DNA from: Paenibacillus sacheonensis
GTDB lineage: Bacteria; Bacillota; Bacilli; Paenibacillales; Paenibacillaceae
Length of the DNA stretch: 64,000 nucleotides
Direction of reading: 5' to 3'
NCBI RefSeq assembly: GCF_009909195.1
Contig: NZ_JAAAMU010000002.1
Span: 310,001 to 374,000, forward strand
Position 1 is the stretch's first letter. Each line of letters begins with the position of its first letter. Made by a program: the position numbers and the translations under genes. Below are positions 25,940 through 34,035 of this stretch, piece by piece. The notes beneath the pieces were generated by a model that saw only the letters and a program-made list of their open reading frames with translations, did no database searches and was not told where the DNA came from.

Positions 25940-27220
25940 ATGGAGCAGCAGGCATTTTGGGCAATCGGGATTTTTCTAATCATTTATGCGCTGATTATTT
26001 CGGAGGAGATCCATCGTACCGTCGCAGCCATGATCGGCGGCTTGCTGATGGTAACGTTCGGAATCGTGAATCAAGAAACGGCACTGCATCATATTGATTT
26101 CAACACGCTCGGCTTATTGATCGGCATGATGATGATCGTAAGCATCACGGCGGATACGGGGTTGTTCCGATTCATCGCCATCTGGGCCGCCAAGAAATCC
26201 AAGGGCAATCCCGTCCGGATTTTGATTTCGCTGACGTTGATTACGGCAATCGGTTCCGCCTTTCTGGACAATGTGACGACCGTCCTGTTGATGGTGCCCG
26301 TCACCTTCAGCATCACGCGCCAACTGCGCGTGCCGCCCGTACCATTCTTGATTACGCAAATCATCGCATCGAACGTGGGCGGTACCGCGACGCTGATCGG
26401 AGACCCGCCCAACATCATGATCGGCAGCGCAGTCAAAGAACTTACGTTTATGGCCTTCATCAACAACCTGGCCCCGCTGGCGGCGATCGTCATGGCCGTC
26501 TATATCCCGCTGTTCGTCTGGCTGTTTCGGCGCCAAATCCAAACCACGCCCGAACTGACGCGTACCATCATGGAGATGGACGAGAAGTCGCTGATCACGG
26601 ATAAGAAGCTGCTCCGCAAGAGCTTGAGCGTGCTGGGATTGACGATTCTCGGTTTTTTCCTTCATCAGGCCCTCCATTTGGAGTCCGCTACCGTCGCTTT
26701 GGCCGGCGCGTTCGCGCTTCTCCTGCTCACGGGCGAGCATAAGATGGAAACCGCGTTTACGAAGGTGGAATGGACGACGATTTTCTTCTTCGTCGGCTTG
26801 TTCGTGCTCGTATCCGGCTTGATCGAAACCGGGGTCATCGCCAAGCTGGCGGCTCAAGCCATGGAACTGACGAACGGCAACGTTATGGCGTCCTCGCTGC
26901 TGATCCTATGGTTAAGCGCGATCGCATCGGCGTTTCTGGATAATATCCCGTTCGTCGCCACGATGATTCCGTTGATTCAAGAAATGGGGAATATGGGCGT
27001 AAGCGATCTGGAGCCGCTGTGGTGGAGTCTTGCGCTTGGCGCGTGCTTGGGCGGCAACGGGTCCTTGATCGGCGCCAGCGCGAATCTGATCGTGGCCGGC
27101 ATGTCGGGCAAAGAAGGTCACCCGATTACGTTCATGACGTTTATCAAATATGGATTTCCGCTGATGCTGTTGTCCATCGTATTGTCCAGCGGGTATGTGT
27201 ATGTTCGCTATCTGATGTAA
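25940..27220 (+). CDS. ArsB/NhaD-type (ion transporter superfamily) permease
   Basis: A 426-residue membrane protein with about 11 helices of the ArsB/NhaD/SLC13 ion transporter superfamily. The two internal halves each carry the hallmark AFLDNVTTVLLMVP (about residue 112) and AFLDNIPFVATMIP (about 333), followed by GGTATLIGDPPNIMIG and GGNGSLIGASANLIVAG, the re-entrant substrate-binding loops. The closest functional guess is a sodium/proton or anion transporter; arsenite efflux is unlikely because no ars genes are near. A TTGGAGGGAGCG RBS precedes the ATG. The small gene at 27239 follows after 18 bp, so the two are probably co-transcribed. The 147-base leader holds a GACTGC/GCAGTC stem at 25864-25891. 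Confidence 0.87.
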   Translation: MEQQAFWAIGIFLIIYALIISEEIHRTVAAMIGGLLMVTFGIVNQETALHHIDFNTLGLLIGMMMIVSITADTGLFRFIAIWAAKKSKGNPVRILISLTLITAIGSAFLDNVTTVLLMVPVTFSITRQLRVPPVPFLITQIIASNVGGTATLIGDPPNIMIGSAVKELTFMAFINNLAPLAAIVMAVYIPLFVWLFRRQIQTTPELTRTIMEMDEKSLITDKKLLRKSLSVLGLTILGFFLHQALHLESATVALAGAFALLLLTGEHKMETAFTKVEWTTIFFFVGLFVLVSGLIETGVIAKLAAQAMELTNGNVMASSLLILWLSAIASAFLDNIPFVATMIPLIQEMGNMGVSDLEPLWWSLALGACLGGNGSLIGASANLIVAGMSGKEGHPITFMTFIKYGFPLMLLSIVLSSGYVYVRYLM

Positions 27221-27238
27221 AGGAAGAGGGGAAGACGC

Positions 27239-27520
27239 ATGAAATTAGCCTATCGCTTCGACGAGCGCCGTATCGAGATTCTGGAGTCGGCCAACGGGAC
27301 GGACGCCGAATTCGAGATCAACCTTCGCGACCTGGATTTAGAGGACGGCTTGAGAGAAGTGAAGAAGAGGTTCGACGAGAACGATAGTTACACGGACGTG
27401 TTGTTTTACGCGTATGAGAATCATCGATTCAAAGTCATCGTACGAAGCGAGTATTACGTCGATTTTATTATGGCGCTGATGGGGAATGGATTGCTGCGGC
27501 AGGTGGAGTGGACGGAATAG
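27239..27520 (+). CDS. Hypothetical 93-residue acidic protein
   Basis: A small soluble acidic protein that I do not recognise. It has alternating charged and hydrophobic strands (KLAYRFDERRIEILESANG, DVLFYAYENHRFKVIVRSEYY) suggesting a compact alpha/beta fold. A clear AAGGAAGAGGGGAAG precedes the ATG. It starts 18 bases after the permease stop codon, so it likely belongs to the same transcript and could modulate the transporter, which is an inference from position only. Confidence 0.72.
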   Translation: MKLAYRFDERRIEILESANGTDAEFEINLRDLDLEDGLREVKKRFDENDSYTDVLFYAYENHRFKVIVRSEYYVDFIMALMGNGLLRQVEWTE

Positions 27521-27637
27521 AACGTCACGGGCAAAGGAAATGCCCAAGGAGAGGTCGAATGGAAGATAGGAGGTAACGAAGGCGCTGCCATGCGAATGGC
27601 GCATGACGGCAATTCAGACGAATGGGAGGCGAGAGTC

Positions 27638-28102
27638 ATGAGTCAGGAATGGCGCATGGGAGCAGAACCGTTCAGCGTTACGCTGCACGGCTTAGCGAAG
27701 CAGCACCGTCCCGGCGAGGAATACGGGGCGCTGATCATGGAGCTGCTTGGGCAGGTATGGTCGGAGATTCGCGGTCGAGCGCTGCCGAACCTTGGGCGCA
27801 ATCATGTCATTTATGAGGAAGACGGCTCCGTCTTCGCAGGCGTTGAGCTGGTGACGCAAATCGCAGGCGCGGAAAGCGCCGGCTCCGGTCCCGATCTAAT
27901 GGCAAAGTCGCTGACCTTGCCGGCATACGCCTATTGCGTGCATCGGGGTCCTTATGGTGAACTCGGCCGCACCTATGACGCGCTGGTCGCGGCCGTTCGG
28001 GCGTCCGGGCGTGAATGCCGCCGGCCGCTGCTCGAGATTTACGGACATTGGCAGGAAGACGAGTCGCTTCTGGAAACCGAGATTTATTATTCGCTGCGGT
28101 GA
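27638..28102 (+). CDS. GyrI-like / effector-binding domain protein
   Basis: A 154-residue stand-alone small-molecule-binding domain of the GyrI-like (SOUL/BmrR C-terminal) type. Features are VTLHGLAKQHRP at the start, GVELVTQIAG in the middle, LPAYAYCVHRGPYGELGRTYDALV and the C-terminal RPLLEIYGHW, which carries the conserved Glu. Such proteins bind hydrophobic or cationic ligands and some hydrolyse them. The ATG at 27638 with GGGAGG at nine bases is chosen over an in-frame ATG at 27590. No DNA-binding domain is attached. Confidence 0.8.
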   Translation: MSQEWRMGAEPFSVTLHGLAKQHRPGEEYGALIMELLGQVWSEIRGRALPNLGRNHVIYEEDGSVFAGVELVTQIAGAESAGSGPDLMAKSLTLPAYAYCVHRGPYGELGRTYDALVAAVRASGRECRRPLLEIYGHWQEDESLLETEIYYSLR

Positions 28103-28110
28103 GAAGGTGC

Positions 28111-28150
28111 GCGAACCGCAGCGAACCGCCGCGAACCGCCGCAACCCGCA
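28111..28150. repeat. Four tandem 10-bp repeats (GCGAACCGCC type)
   Basis: Units GCGAACCGCA, GCGAACCGCC, GCGAACCGCC and GCAACCCGCA lie head to tail immediately after the GyrI-like gene. Confidence 0.85.
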
Positions 28151-28166
28151 TAACAGGAAAATCGAA

Positions 28167-28196
28167 AGCCCCGGCCAATGAGGACCGGGGCTGTTT
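28167..28196. terminator. Hairpin between convergent GyrI-like and xerS genes
   Basis: AGCCCCGG and CCGGGGCT flank a ten-base loop. T-tracts on both sides are short, so termination may be partial. Confidence 0.6.
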
Positions 28197-28209
28197 CGCG
28201 TTGTTTTCG

Positions 28210-29292
28210 CTACGCTTCCTTCGGACGGTCGATCGCTTCGGACATCGTTTTATCCGTCAGATGCGCATAGATTTGCGTCGTTTCCGGCGATGCGTGGCCG
28301 AGCTGCTCCTGCGTTTTGTAGAGGTCGTTGCGCAAATAGTAGTCGGTCGCGAACGAATGACGCAGCTTGTGCACGGACAGGTACGGCTTGCCGAATCGTT
28401 TGGCGTATTTGATCACCATGGCCTGAATCGCGCGCTTCGTCATGCGGGAGCCTTCGTTCTTGCCGTTCGCGATCGCGAGGAACAGCGCTTTCTCCCGTTT
28501 TGGCGCCTTGTATTGCGAGTCGCGCAGCGATAGGTAATGCTGCATGTCCCGCAGCGCGTCCTGACGGAAATAGACGGGCGTCTTGAACGTCTCGTCGTTC
28601 TTGCCTTTGCGGTATACGTAGAGCAGCTGTTTCTTCAAATCCAAGTCGTCCACGTTCATGTTGACCAGCTCGGATACGCGCAGCCCGGAATTCAGAATGA
28701 GACTGACGATGGACGTATCCCGCGTCCGGTTGTTCGCGTAGGAATAGGAGGCTTGCTTATTATTGGCGACTTCCATGCCGTAATCCTCGTTAATGTAGCG
28801 AATGAATTCCTCGATTTCCTGCTCCTGCAGCAGCTTGCCTTCGAGCTTCGCGGCCGTATCCTTGGGCTTCGAGGTTCGTTTGACCGATACCTTCGCCATC
28901 ACGTTGCGCTTCAGCAGCGGATAGAACTCCTCGTCCTCGGCGATTTGGCTCAAATAATGAAAGAGCGAGCGCAGCGACGACAGCTTCCGCGAGATGGTCG
29001 TTCGGCTGTTGCTCGACTCCGGACGGGTGGCGAGGAACATGCGGAACGCGTCGATGCTGTCCATATGCAGCTTCTCCAGCTCGTCCAGCTTCACGTCGCG
29101 AATCGCAGGTCCTTCGGCAAGCCCTTCGGCCAGAAGCCAGGAGAGGAAGGCGTCATAGTCCCGTACGTATTCCAGCAGGGAAGAAGGAGATAGGTCCGGG
29201 AGCTTGAAGTTGATGAATTTCTCGATATACCATGGCATCGTCGGCGTTCTCCGGTCCAGCTCCTGCCGGTCCTTGACCTTCAGAATGTTCAT
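28210..29292 (-). CDS. xerS: Tyrosine recombinase XerS
   Basis: A 360-residue site-specific recombinase of the XerS type, which resolves chromosome dimers alone rather than as an XerC/D pair. The N-terminal core-binding SAM-like domain covers about 15-150. The catalytic domain carries NSGLRVSELVNM (first catalytic Arg), SVHKLRHSFATDYY (His-x-x-Arg) and EQLGHASPETTQIYAHL (second His and nucleophilic Tyr). The ATG at 29292 follows GGAGGTG at nine bases; upstream in-frame codons are ignored. No dif-like site was recognised nearby. It is not linked to mobile-element genes, which argues for a housekeeping role. Confidence 0.9.
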   Translation of the reverse strand: MNILKVKDRQELDRRTPTMPWYIEKFINFKLPDLSPSSLLEYVRDYDAFLSWLLAEGLAEGPAIRDVKLDELEKLHMDSIDAFRMFLATRPESSNSRTTISRKLSSLRSLFHYLSQIAEDEEFYPLLKRNVMAKVSVKRTSKPKDTAAKLEGKLLQEQEIEEFIRYINEDYGMEVANNKQASYSYANNRTRDTSIVSLILNSGLRVSELVNMNVDDLDLKKQLLYVYRKGKNDETFKTPVYFRQDALRDMQHYLSLRDSQYKAPKREKALFLAIANGKNEGSRMTKRAIQAMVIKYAKRFGKPYLSVHKLRHSFATDYYLRNDLYKTQEQLGHASPETTQIYAHLTDKTMSEAIDRPKEA

Positions 29293-29444
29293 GTCGACAT
29301 GCACCTCCGTGTAGTCCATTCTAGTGCAGCGGCCGGACAAAGTAAATCCTGGAAAAGAACGCGCGTTCGATCGCAGTAGGCAGCTTGTGGCCGCGTTCGA
29401 TCGATTTGAAATTGCGGGCGGATGCGGATAATGGAAGTTCGTTG

Positions 29445-29473
29445 TTGACATCAGGCCTCTTTACTTATATAGT
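29445..29473 (+). promoter_or_regulatory. Sigma-A promoter of the GntR-ABC operon
   Basis: TTGACA (29445-29450) and TATAGT (29468-29473) are separated by exactly 17 bp. Confidence 0.8.
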
Positions 29474-29493
29474 TAGTTACATGAGTAACTAAC
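29472..29493. promoter_or_regulatory. Perfect operator dyad for the YtrA-type repressor
   Basis: GTTAGTTAC and GTAACTAAC flank ATGA, a perfect 9-bp inverted repeat. It overlaps the end of the -10 box and the transcription start, so binding would block initiation. The adjacent GntR gene is the obvious cognate regulator. Confidence 0.8.
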
Positions 29494-29511
29494 CAATGTG
29501 GTGGTGAAGCG

Positions 29512-29883
29512 ATGGGAAACCAAATCGATGACAGCCGTCCCATCTTCGTGCAGATCGCCGAACGAATCGAGGACGATATTTTGGAAGGCGGACTGCCCGA
29601 GGAGTCGCAAGTGCCTTCTACGAATCAATTCGCTTCCTTCTACGGCATTAATCCGGCGACGGCAGCGAAAGGCGTTAATTTGCTGGTGGATCAAGAGATT
29701 CTGTATAAGAAGCGAGGGATCGGCATGTTCGTATCATCCGGGGCGAAGGTGAAGCTGATGGAGAAGCGCAAGGAACAGTTTGTCGAACAATACGTCGTGA
29801 CGATGATGCGGGAAGCGGAGAAGCTCGGGATTACGAGCGAACAGCTGACGGACATGATCCGCGAGAGGGGGAACCGGGCATGA
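29512..29883 (+). CDS. GntR-family (YtrA subfamily) transcriptional regulator
   Basis: A 123-residue regulator with an N-terminal winged helix (PIFVQIAERIEDDILEGGL, VPSTNQFASFYGINPATAAKG, LYKKRGIGMFV) and only a short helical C-terminal part, the size of the YtrA subfamily. These repressors typically control an adjacent ABC transporter. The promoter just upstream contains a perfect 22-bp dyad overlapping the -10, indicating autoregulation. GTGGTGAAGCG provides the RBS. The stop overlaps the ATPase start (ATGA), so the three genes form a translationally coupled operon. Confidence 0.9.
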   Translation: MGNQIDDSRPIFVQIAERIEDDILEGGLPEESQVPSTNQFASFYGINPATAAKGVNLLVDQEILYKKRGIGMFVSSGAKVKLMEKRKEQFVEQYVVTMMREAEKLGITSEQLTDMIRERGNRA

Positions 29884-30773
29884 GCGCAATTGTAGAGGCG
29901 AAGCGGCTGACGAAGACATACGGGAGCTTCACGGCGGTCAATAATGTAAGCTTTACGATCGAGCCGGACAAAATCTACGGCTTGCTGGGCCGTAACGGCG
30001 CAGGGAAGACGACGATCATGCATCTGATTACCGCGCAGCTGTTCGCGTCAAGCGGCGAGCTGCTCGTATTCGGCCAAGAGCCTTACGAGAACGAACGCGT
30101 GCTGCGCCAGACCTGCTTTATTAAGGAAAGCCAGAAATATCCGGACACCTTCCGCGTCACGGACGTGCTCGGCACGGCGGCGATGATGTTTCCGAACTGG
30201 GACGAAGGGTTCGCGAAGCGGCTGCTGACCGATTTCAATCTGCCGCTCAAACGCCGGATGAAGAAGCTTTCCCGCGGCATGCTGTCGTCCGTCGGCATTA
30301 TTATCGGGCTTGCCAGCCGGGCGCCGCTCACGATCTTCGACGAGCCATATCTGGGTCTGGACGCCGTCGCGCGGAACATCTTCTATGAGCGGCTGATGGA
30401 GGACTACGCGGAATTCCCGCGGACCGTCATTCTCTCGACGCATTTGATCGACGAAGTCAGCAAGCTGCTGGAGCATGTGATCGTCATCGACGGCGGGCAG
30501 ATCCTGCTGGACGAGGAGGCGGATTCCCTCCGAGGCAGAGCGTATACGGTCACCGGACCTTCGGCGAAGATCGATGCCTACGCGGCCGGCAAGCCGGTCA
30601 TTCATCAAGAAGCGCTCGGCGGAAGCCGCGCGGTCACGGTGTTCGAACGGCTTGGCGCTACCGATCAGAAGCAGGCCGAGGCGCTCGGACTTCAATTCTC
30701 GCCGGTTACGATTCAGCAGCTGATCGTCTGTTTGACGACCCGGTCATCGGAACAGAAGGGGGCTTATCTATGA
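29880..30773 (+). CDS. ABC transporter ATP-binding protein (YtrB-like)
   Basis: A 297-residue ATPase subunit. Walker A GRNGAGKTT is near residue 38, Walker B TIFDEPYLGLD near 145, and the switch His sits in STHLIDE. The signature reads LSRGM instead of LSGGQ, as in several YtrB/YhcH-type exporters. A C-terminal regulatory extension covers about 205-297. It pairs with the permease at 30770 by ATGA overlap. Substrate is unknown; relatives respond to cell-envelope-active antibiotics. Confidence 0.9.
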   Translation: MSAIVEAKRLTKTYGSFTAVNNVSFTIEPDKIYGLLGRNGAGKTTIMHLITAQLFASSGELLVFGQEPYENERVLRQTCFIKESQKYPDTFRVTDVLGTAAMMFPNWDEGFAKRLLTDFNLPLKRRMKKLSRGMLSSVGIIIGLASRAPLTIFDEPYLGLDAVARNIFYERLMEDYAEFPRTVILSTHLIDEVSKLLEHVIVIDGGQILLDEEADSLRGRAYTVTGPSAKIDAYAAGKPVIHQEALGGSRAVTVFERLGATDQKQAEALGLQFSPVTIQQLIVCLTTRSSEQKGAYL

Positions 30774-31456
30774 ATTCATCGGTCAAAAGCGTTGTCCGCA
30801 TGCATATGAAGGATCGTTTGTCTTGGTTCTATCTGCCGTGGTGCATCATGCTCAGCAGCTTCGTCATTAATCTGATTTTAGCCGGGACGATGCAGGAGGA
30901 ACAGCTCGTAACCGGAGGCTTGGCCTCGATCTTCATCTATATGCTGGTTAGCGGCATCGTATCGGTTCAGCACACGTTTCCGTTCGCGCTCGGCTTCAGC
31001 GTCCGCCGCCGCGATTATTATTCCGGATCCATGGTCATGATCGTGGCCGTGAGCCTCTTTACGAGCATCCTGCTCTGTCTGCTGTCTTACATCGAGGACG
31101 CATCGGGCGGCTGGGCCGTGGAGCTGTATTTCTTCCATATTCCCTATATCACCGACGGCAACGCGCTTCAACAGCTGGTCGTATTCGCCTCGGTGCTGCT
31201 CTTCATGTATCTGCTGGGCTTTGCCATCTCCAGCCTGAATCGCCGCTTCGGCAAGATGGGCTTGTATACGGCGGCGATCGCATCGCTGGTCCTCGGAACG
31301 CTGTTCGTCTACGGCGTCATTTACTTGGAATGGTGGAAAGGGATCTTCGATTTCTTCGACGGCCGCTCGGCATTCGAAGTCGGACTGCTGCTGCTTCCCG
31401 TATCCATCGTGCTGTCGGGCATTTCTTATGCGCTGCTGCGCAGAAGTACGGTATAA
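30770..31456 (+). CDS. ABC transporter permease, partner of the YtrB-like ATPase
   Basis: A 228-residue membrane protein with about six helices and no recognisable enzymatic motif. The ATG at 30770 overlaps the stop of the ATPase gene. The N-terminal segment MHMKDRLSWFYLPWCIMLSS is typical of ABC-2-like permeases in GntR-regulated cassettes. No convincing terminator follows; the next gene begins 125 bases downstream with its own RBS. Confidence 0.82.
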   Translation: MNSSVKSVVRMHMKDRLSWFYLPWCIMLSSFVINLILAGTMQEEQLVTGGLASIFIYMLVSGIVSVQHTFPFALGFSVRRRDYYSGSMVMIVAVSLFTSILLCLLSYIEDASGGWAVELYFFHIPYITDGNALQQLVVFASVLLFMYLLGFAISSLNRRFGKMGLYTAAIASLVLGTLFVYGVIYLEWWKGIFDFFDGRSAFEVGLLLLPVSIVLSGISYALLRRSTV

Positions 31457-31581
31457 TCTTCGGAAATCCTGTCAAATGAGAAAGTTTTAAAATCATTAAA
31501 AAACCCCCTTAATCGCTCATGAAGCCCGGGATTCATGTTATGATCAGTCTCCATAATCATGTTTGGAGGGATTCAGGCTTC

Positions 31582-32241
31582 ATGAACAGACACAAACGAT
31601 TGACCGCCTTATTCGCCGGCATGCTGATCGCGGGAAGCTCCCTGCTTAGCTTTGGCAGCCCTGCAATGGCAGCTTCCCCGACGACGCTCAAATCGGGCAG
31701 CCAAGGCGGAGACGTGGCGGACCTGCAGTTCAGACTGCAAACGCTAGGTTATTTCAAAGGCACGATCACGACGACATACGGCCTTATTACGCGGACCGCC
31801 GTTACGAAATTCCAGAAGGAGCACGGACTCGCGGCGGACGGGATAGCCGGACCCGCCACCTGGTCTAAGCTGAAGAAGCTGACCGTCAACAAGCCCGAGC
31901 TGTCGAAGCTCGCGCGGATCATTTATTCCGAAGCCAGGGGCGAGGTTTATAAAGGACAGGTGGCCGTGGGCGCCGTCGTCATGAACCGTCTTCAGTCGCC
32001 GCTCTTCCCGAAGACGTTGACGGATGTCATCATGGCGCCGCTCGCGTTCTCCGCCGTCGCGGACGGACAATATTGGCTGCTGCCGAACAACAGCGCCTTC
32101 TTGGCTGCGAAGGATGCTGTCCGCGGCTGGGATCCGACGAAAAACGCGGTTTATTACTACAATCCGACGACGGCGAAATCCAAATGGATTCTGTCCCGCA
32201 AAATAACGACAAAGATCGGCAATCACGTGTTTGCGATCTGA
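31582..32241 (+). CDS. SleB/CwlJ-type cell wall hydrolase with PG-binding domain
   Basis: A 219-residue secreted enzyme: signal peptide (about 1-30, ending SPAMAA), peptidoglycan-binding domain PG_binding_1 at about 40-95 (GGDVADLQFRLQTLGYFKG, DGIAGPATWSKL), then the Hydrolase_2/SleB catalytic domain from about 105 (LARIIYSEARGEVYKGQVAV, with the catalytic Glu in SEARGE). SleB enzymes cleave spore cortex peptidoglycan during germination; vegetative relatives exist. GGAGGG precedes the ATG at 31582, so the earlier in-frame ATG at 31519 is not used. A terminator follows at 32269. Confidence 0.9.
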   Translation: MNRHKRLTALFAGMLIAGSSLLSFGSPAMAASPTTLKSGSQGGDVADLQFRLQTLGYFKGTITTTYGLITRTAVTKFQKEHGLAADGIAGPATWSKLKKLTVNKPELSKLARIIYSEARGEVYKGQVAVGAVVMNRLQSPLFPKTLTDVIMAPLAFSAVADGQYWLLPNNSAFLAAKDAVRGWDPTKNAVYYYNPTTAKSKWILSRKITTKIGNHVFAI

Positions 32242-32268
32242 TCGACAGGTGATTAACCCCATTAACTA

Positions 32269-32293
32269 AATCCGCCACCGGCGGATTTTTTTT
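32269..32293 (+). terminator. Terminator after the SleB-like gene
   Basis: AATCCGCC and GGCGGATT flank ACC and are followed by a run of T. Confidence 0.88.
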
Positions 32294-32420
32294 CGTTCAA
32301 ACGCCCAAATCGACCGCAACTAATTCACGCCGGCCCCCGTCTTAATTAACAGGAGAACGAGAACGCCGCAGCGCGCCGCTCATTTAATGCCATTAAACAT
32401 ACTGCCTTGCTCGTGCGCCC

Positions 32421-32454
32421 GGCGAAGCTGTCCGTCTCCGGATAGATCTTCGCC
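32421..32454 (+). promoter_or_regulatory. 5'-leader hairpin before the atrophied-Ig gene
   Basis: GGCGAAG-CTGTCCG pairs with CGGATAG-CTTCGCC (two-base bulge), ending 28 bases before the start codon, with no T-run. A separate palindrome TTTAATG-C-CATTAAA lies upstream at 32383-32397. Both may be regulatory; no known class is recognised. Confidence 0.45.
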
Positions 32455-32482
32455 ACATTCATTCAGAAGAGGAGAGAGAATC

Positions 32483-33898
32483 ATGAAGAAATGGGCAATC
32501 GCCTTACTCGTCCTATCTCTGTTTGCGTTCAGCAGCACGGCAGCATTTGCACAAGGCAGCAATAGCGGGAGATCCACGTCCGCCAAACTGAAAAGCCAGC
32601 AGGCATCCTGCAACGTGACCGTCATCATGCTTAATCAGGTCCTCCAGAAGACCAAGAGCGAGCAGACGAAGGCGCTGCTTAAGAACCTGATCGCGCAGTT
32701 CAAGGCGCAGTGCGTATCCGGCGCGAACCCGAACGATCAGAGCATCAAGAAGGTGACGGACGACAAGAACGCGTTGGCCATACAATTCCTTGGCGGCGAT
32801 TCGGCGATCAACGTCACGCTCCCGATCATCCTGCCGAGCAAGGGCAAGAACGGTTCGAGCGTCAAGTGGACGTCGAGCAATCCGCAGATCCTCTCGAATG
32901 ACGGGCTGACGATTCACCGGCCGTCGCAATCCGACGTCGCGGTAGACTTGACCGCTTCGCTGAAGTTCAATAACGCCACGGCGAGCAGAACGTTCCGCGT
33001 CGTCGTCAAGGGCGTCTATCCGCAGCTCTCCGACAGCGAGCGCGTCGCGAAGGACAAAGCGGCGCTCGCGATCGGCTTCGGTGGCTCCGACAACGCAGGC
33101 AGCGTCACGCAGCCGTTCAAGTCGCTCCCGTCGAAAGGGGCTAACGGCTCCGCGATCAAGTGGACGTCCTCGGCGCCGAACATCATCTCGAATGACGGCC
33201 GCAGCGTAAATCGTCCGGGCAACGGCAGCGGGGATGCGTACGTCGTCTTTACGGCGATCATTCAATCCGGTTCCTCCACGGACATCAAGATCTTCCCGGT
33301 GACGGTGAAGCAGCAGATGCCGGATCCGCAGCGCGTAGCAGCCGACAAAGCGGCGCTCGCGATCGACTTCGGCGGATCGGATTCGACGGGGCGCGTGACG
33401 CGGCCGGTTGACGGGCTGCCTTCCAGAGGCGTGAACGGTTCCAAGATTACCTGGACCTCGAGCACGCCGGGCGTGCTCTCCTCGGACGGCAAGACGATTC
33501 ACCGTCCGGCTTACGGAAGCGGAGATGCCTTCGTCGTGATGACGGCCATCATCAACAGCGGCTCCGCGACCGACGTGAAGGTGTTCGTCTTGACCGTCAA
33601 GCCCGAATTCAACAATCAGGAGAAAGCCGCCGCCGATAAAGCCGATCTTGCCATCTCGTATAAGGGCAGCGATAATGCTTCAAGCGTGACGCAGCCGCTG
33701 GGACTGCCGAGCAAAGGGTACTACGGCAGCACGATCGTCTGGTACTCGAGCAATTCGGCCGTGATCTCCAATAACGGCGCGACGCTCCACCGGCCGGCGC
33801 ACGGAAAAGGCGATGCGGCCGTGACGCTCACCGCGGTCATCAGCAATAATGGATACGGGGATGTCCGTACCTTCAACGTAACGGTCAAGCAGCAATAG
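32483..33898 (+). CDS. Secreted protein with four atrophied bacterial Ig repeats
   Basis: A 471-residue exported protein. Residues 1-24 form a signal peptide (cleavage after AAFA). A short helical region with a cysteine pair follows, then four tandem repeats of about 90 residues starting near 90, 185, 278 and 372. Each repeat opens with DKAALAI-type residues, has LPSKG.NGS.I.WTSS in the middle, and DG..VHRP then a T-x-V strand at the end. This is the pattern of the atrophied bacterial Ig domain found in surface proteins of Paenibacillus. The protein has no sorting signal or S-layer domain, so it is probably secreted or loosely attached. GGAGAGAG precedes the ATG. Confidence 0.85.
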   Translation: MKKWAIALLVLSLFAFSSTAAFAQGSNSGRSTSAKLKSQQASCNVTVIMLNQVLQKTKSEQTKALLKNLIAQFKAQCVSGANPNDQSIKKVTDDKNALAIQFLGGDSAINVTLPIILPSKGKNGSSVKWTSSNPQILSNDGLTIHRPSQSDVAVDLTASLKFNNATASRTFRVVVKGVYPQLSDSERVAKDKAALAIGFGGSDNAGSVTQPFKSLPSKGANGSAIKWTSSAPNIISNDGRSVNRPGNGSGDAYVVFTAIIQSGSSTDIKIFPVTVKQQMPDPQRVAADKAALAIDFGGSDSTGRVTRPVDGLPSRGVNGSKITWTSSTPGVLSSDGKTIHRPAYGSGDAFVVMTAIINSGSATDVKVFVLTVKPEFNNQEKAAADKADLAISYKGSDNASSVTQPLGLPSKGYYGSTIVWYSSNSAVISNNGATLHRPAHGKGDAAVTLTAVISNNGYGDVRTFNVTVKQQ

Positions 33899-34035
33899 CG
33901 TTCGGAAAGCCGCCTCTTGGCCGAATCCGACCGGTTCGATATTTATGGTTGTACGGAACGCCCGATAAGCGCTATGATTTAGTCGAGGCAATTCTACCAG
34001 CAAGTACATCATATCGGACAGATCGGGTGAAGCAG

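Noticed and set aside
25940-27220. Arsenite efflux pump (ArsB) call
   Set aside because: Superfamily motifs alone do not show arsenite transport, and no arsR, arsC or arsA lies nearby.
28210-29292. Integrase of a mobile element
   Set aside because: The XerS signature, length, and absence of excisionase, phage genes or flanking att-like repeats favour a chromosomal dimer-resolution enzyme.
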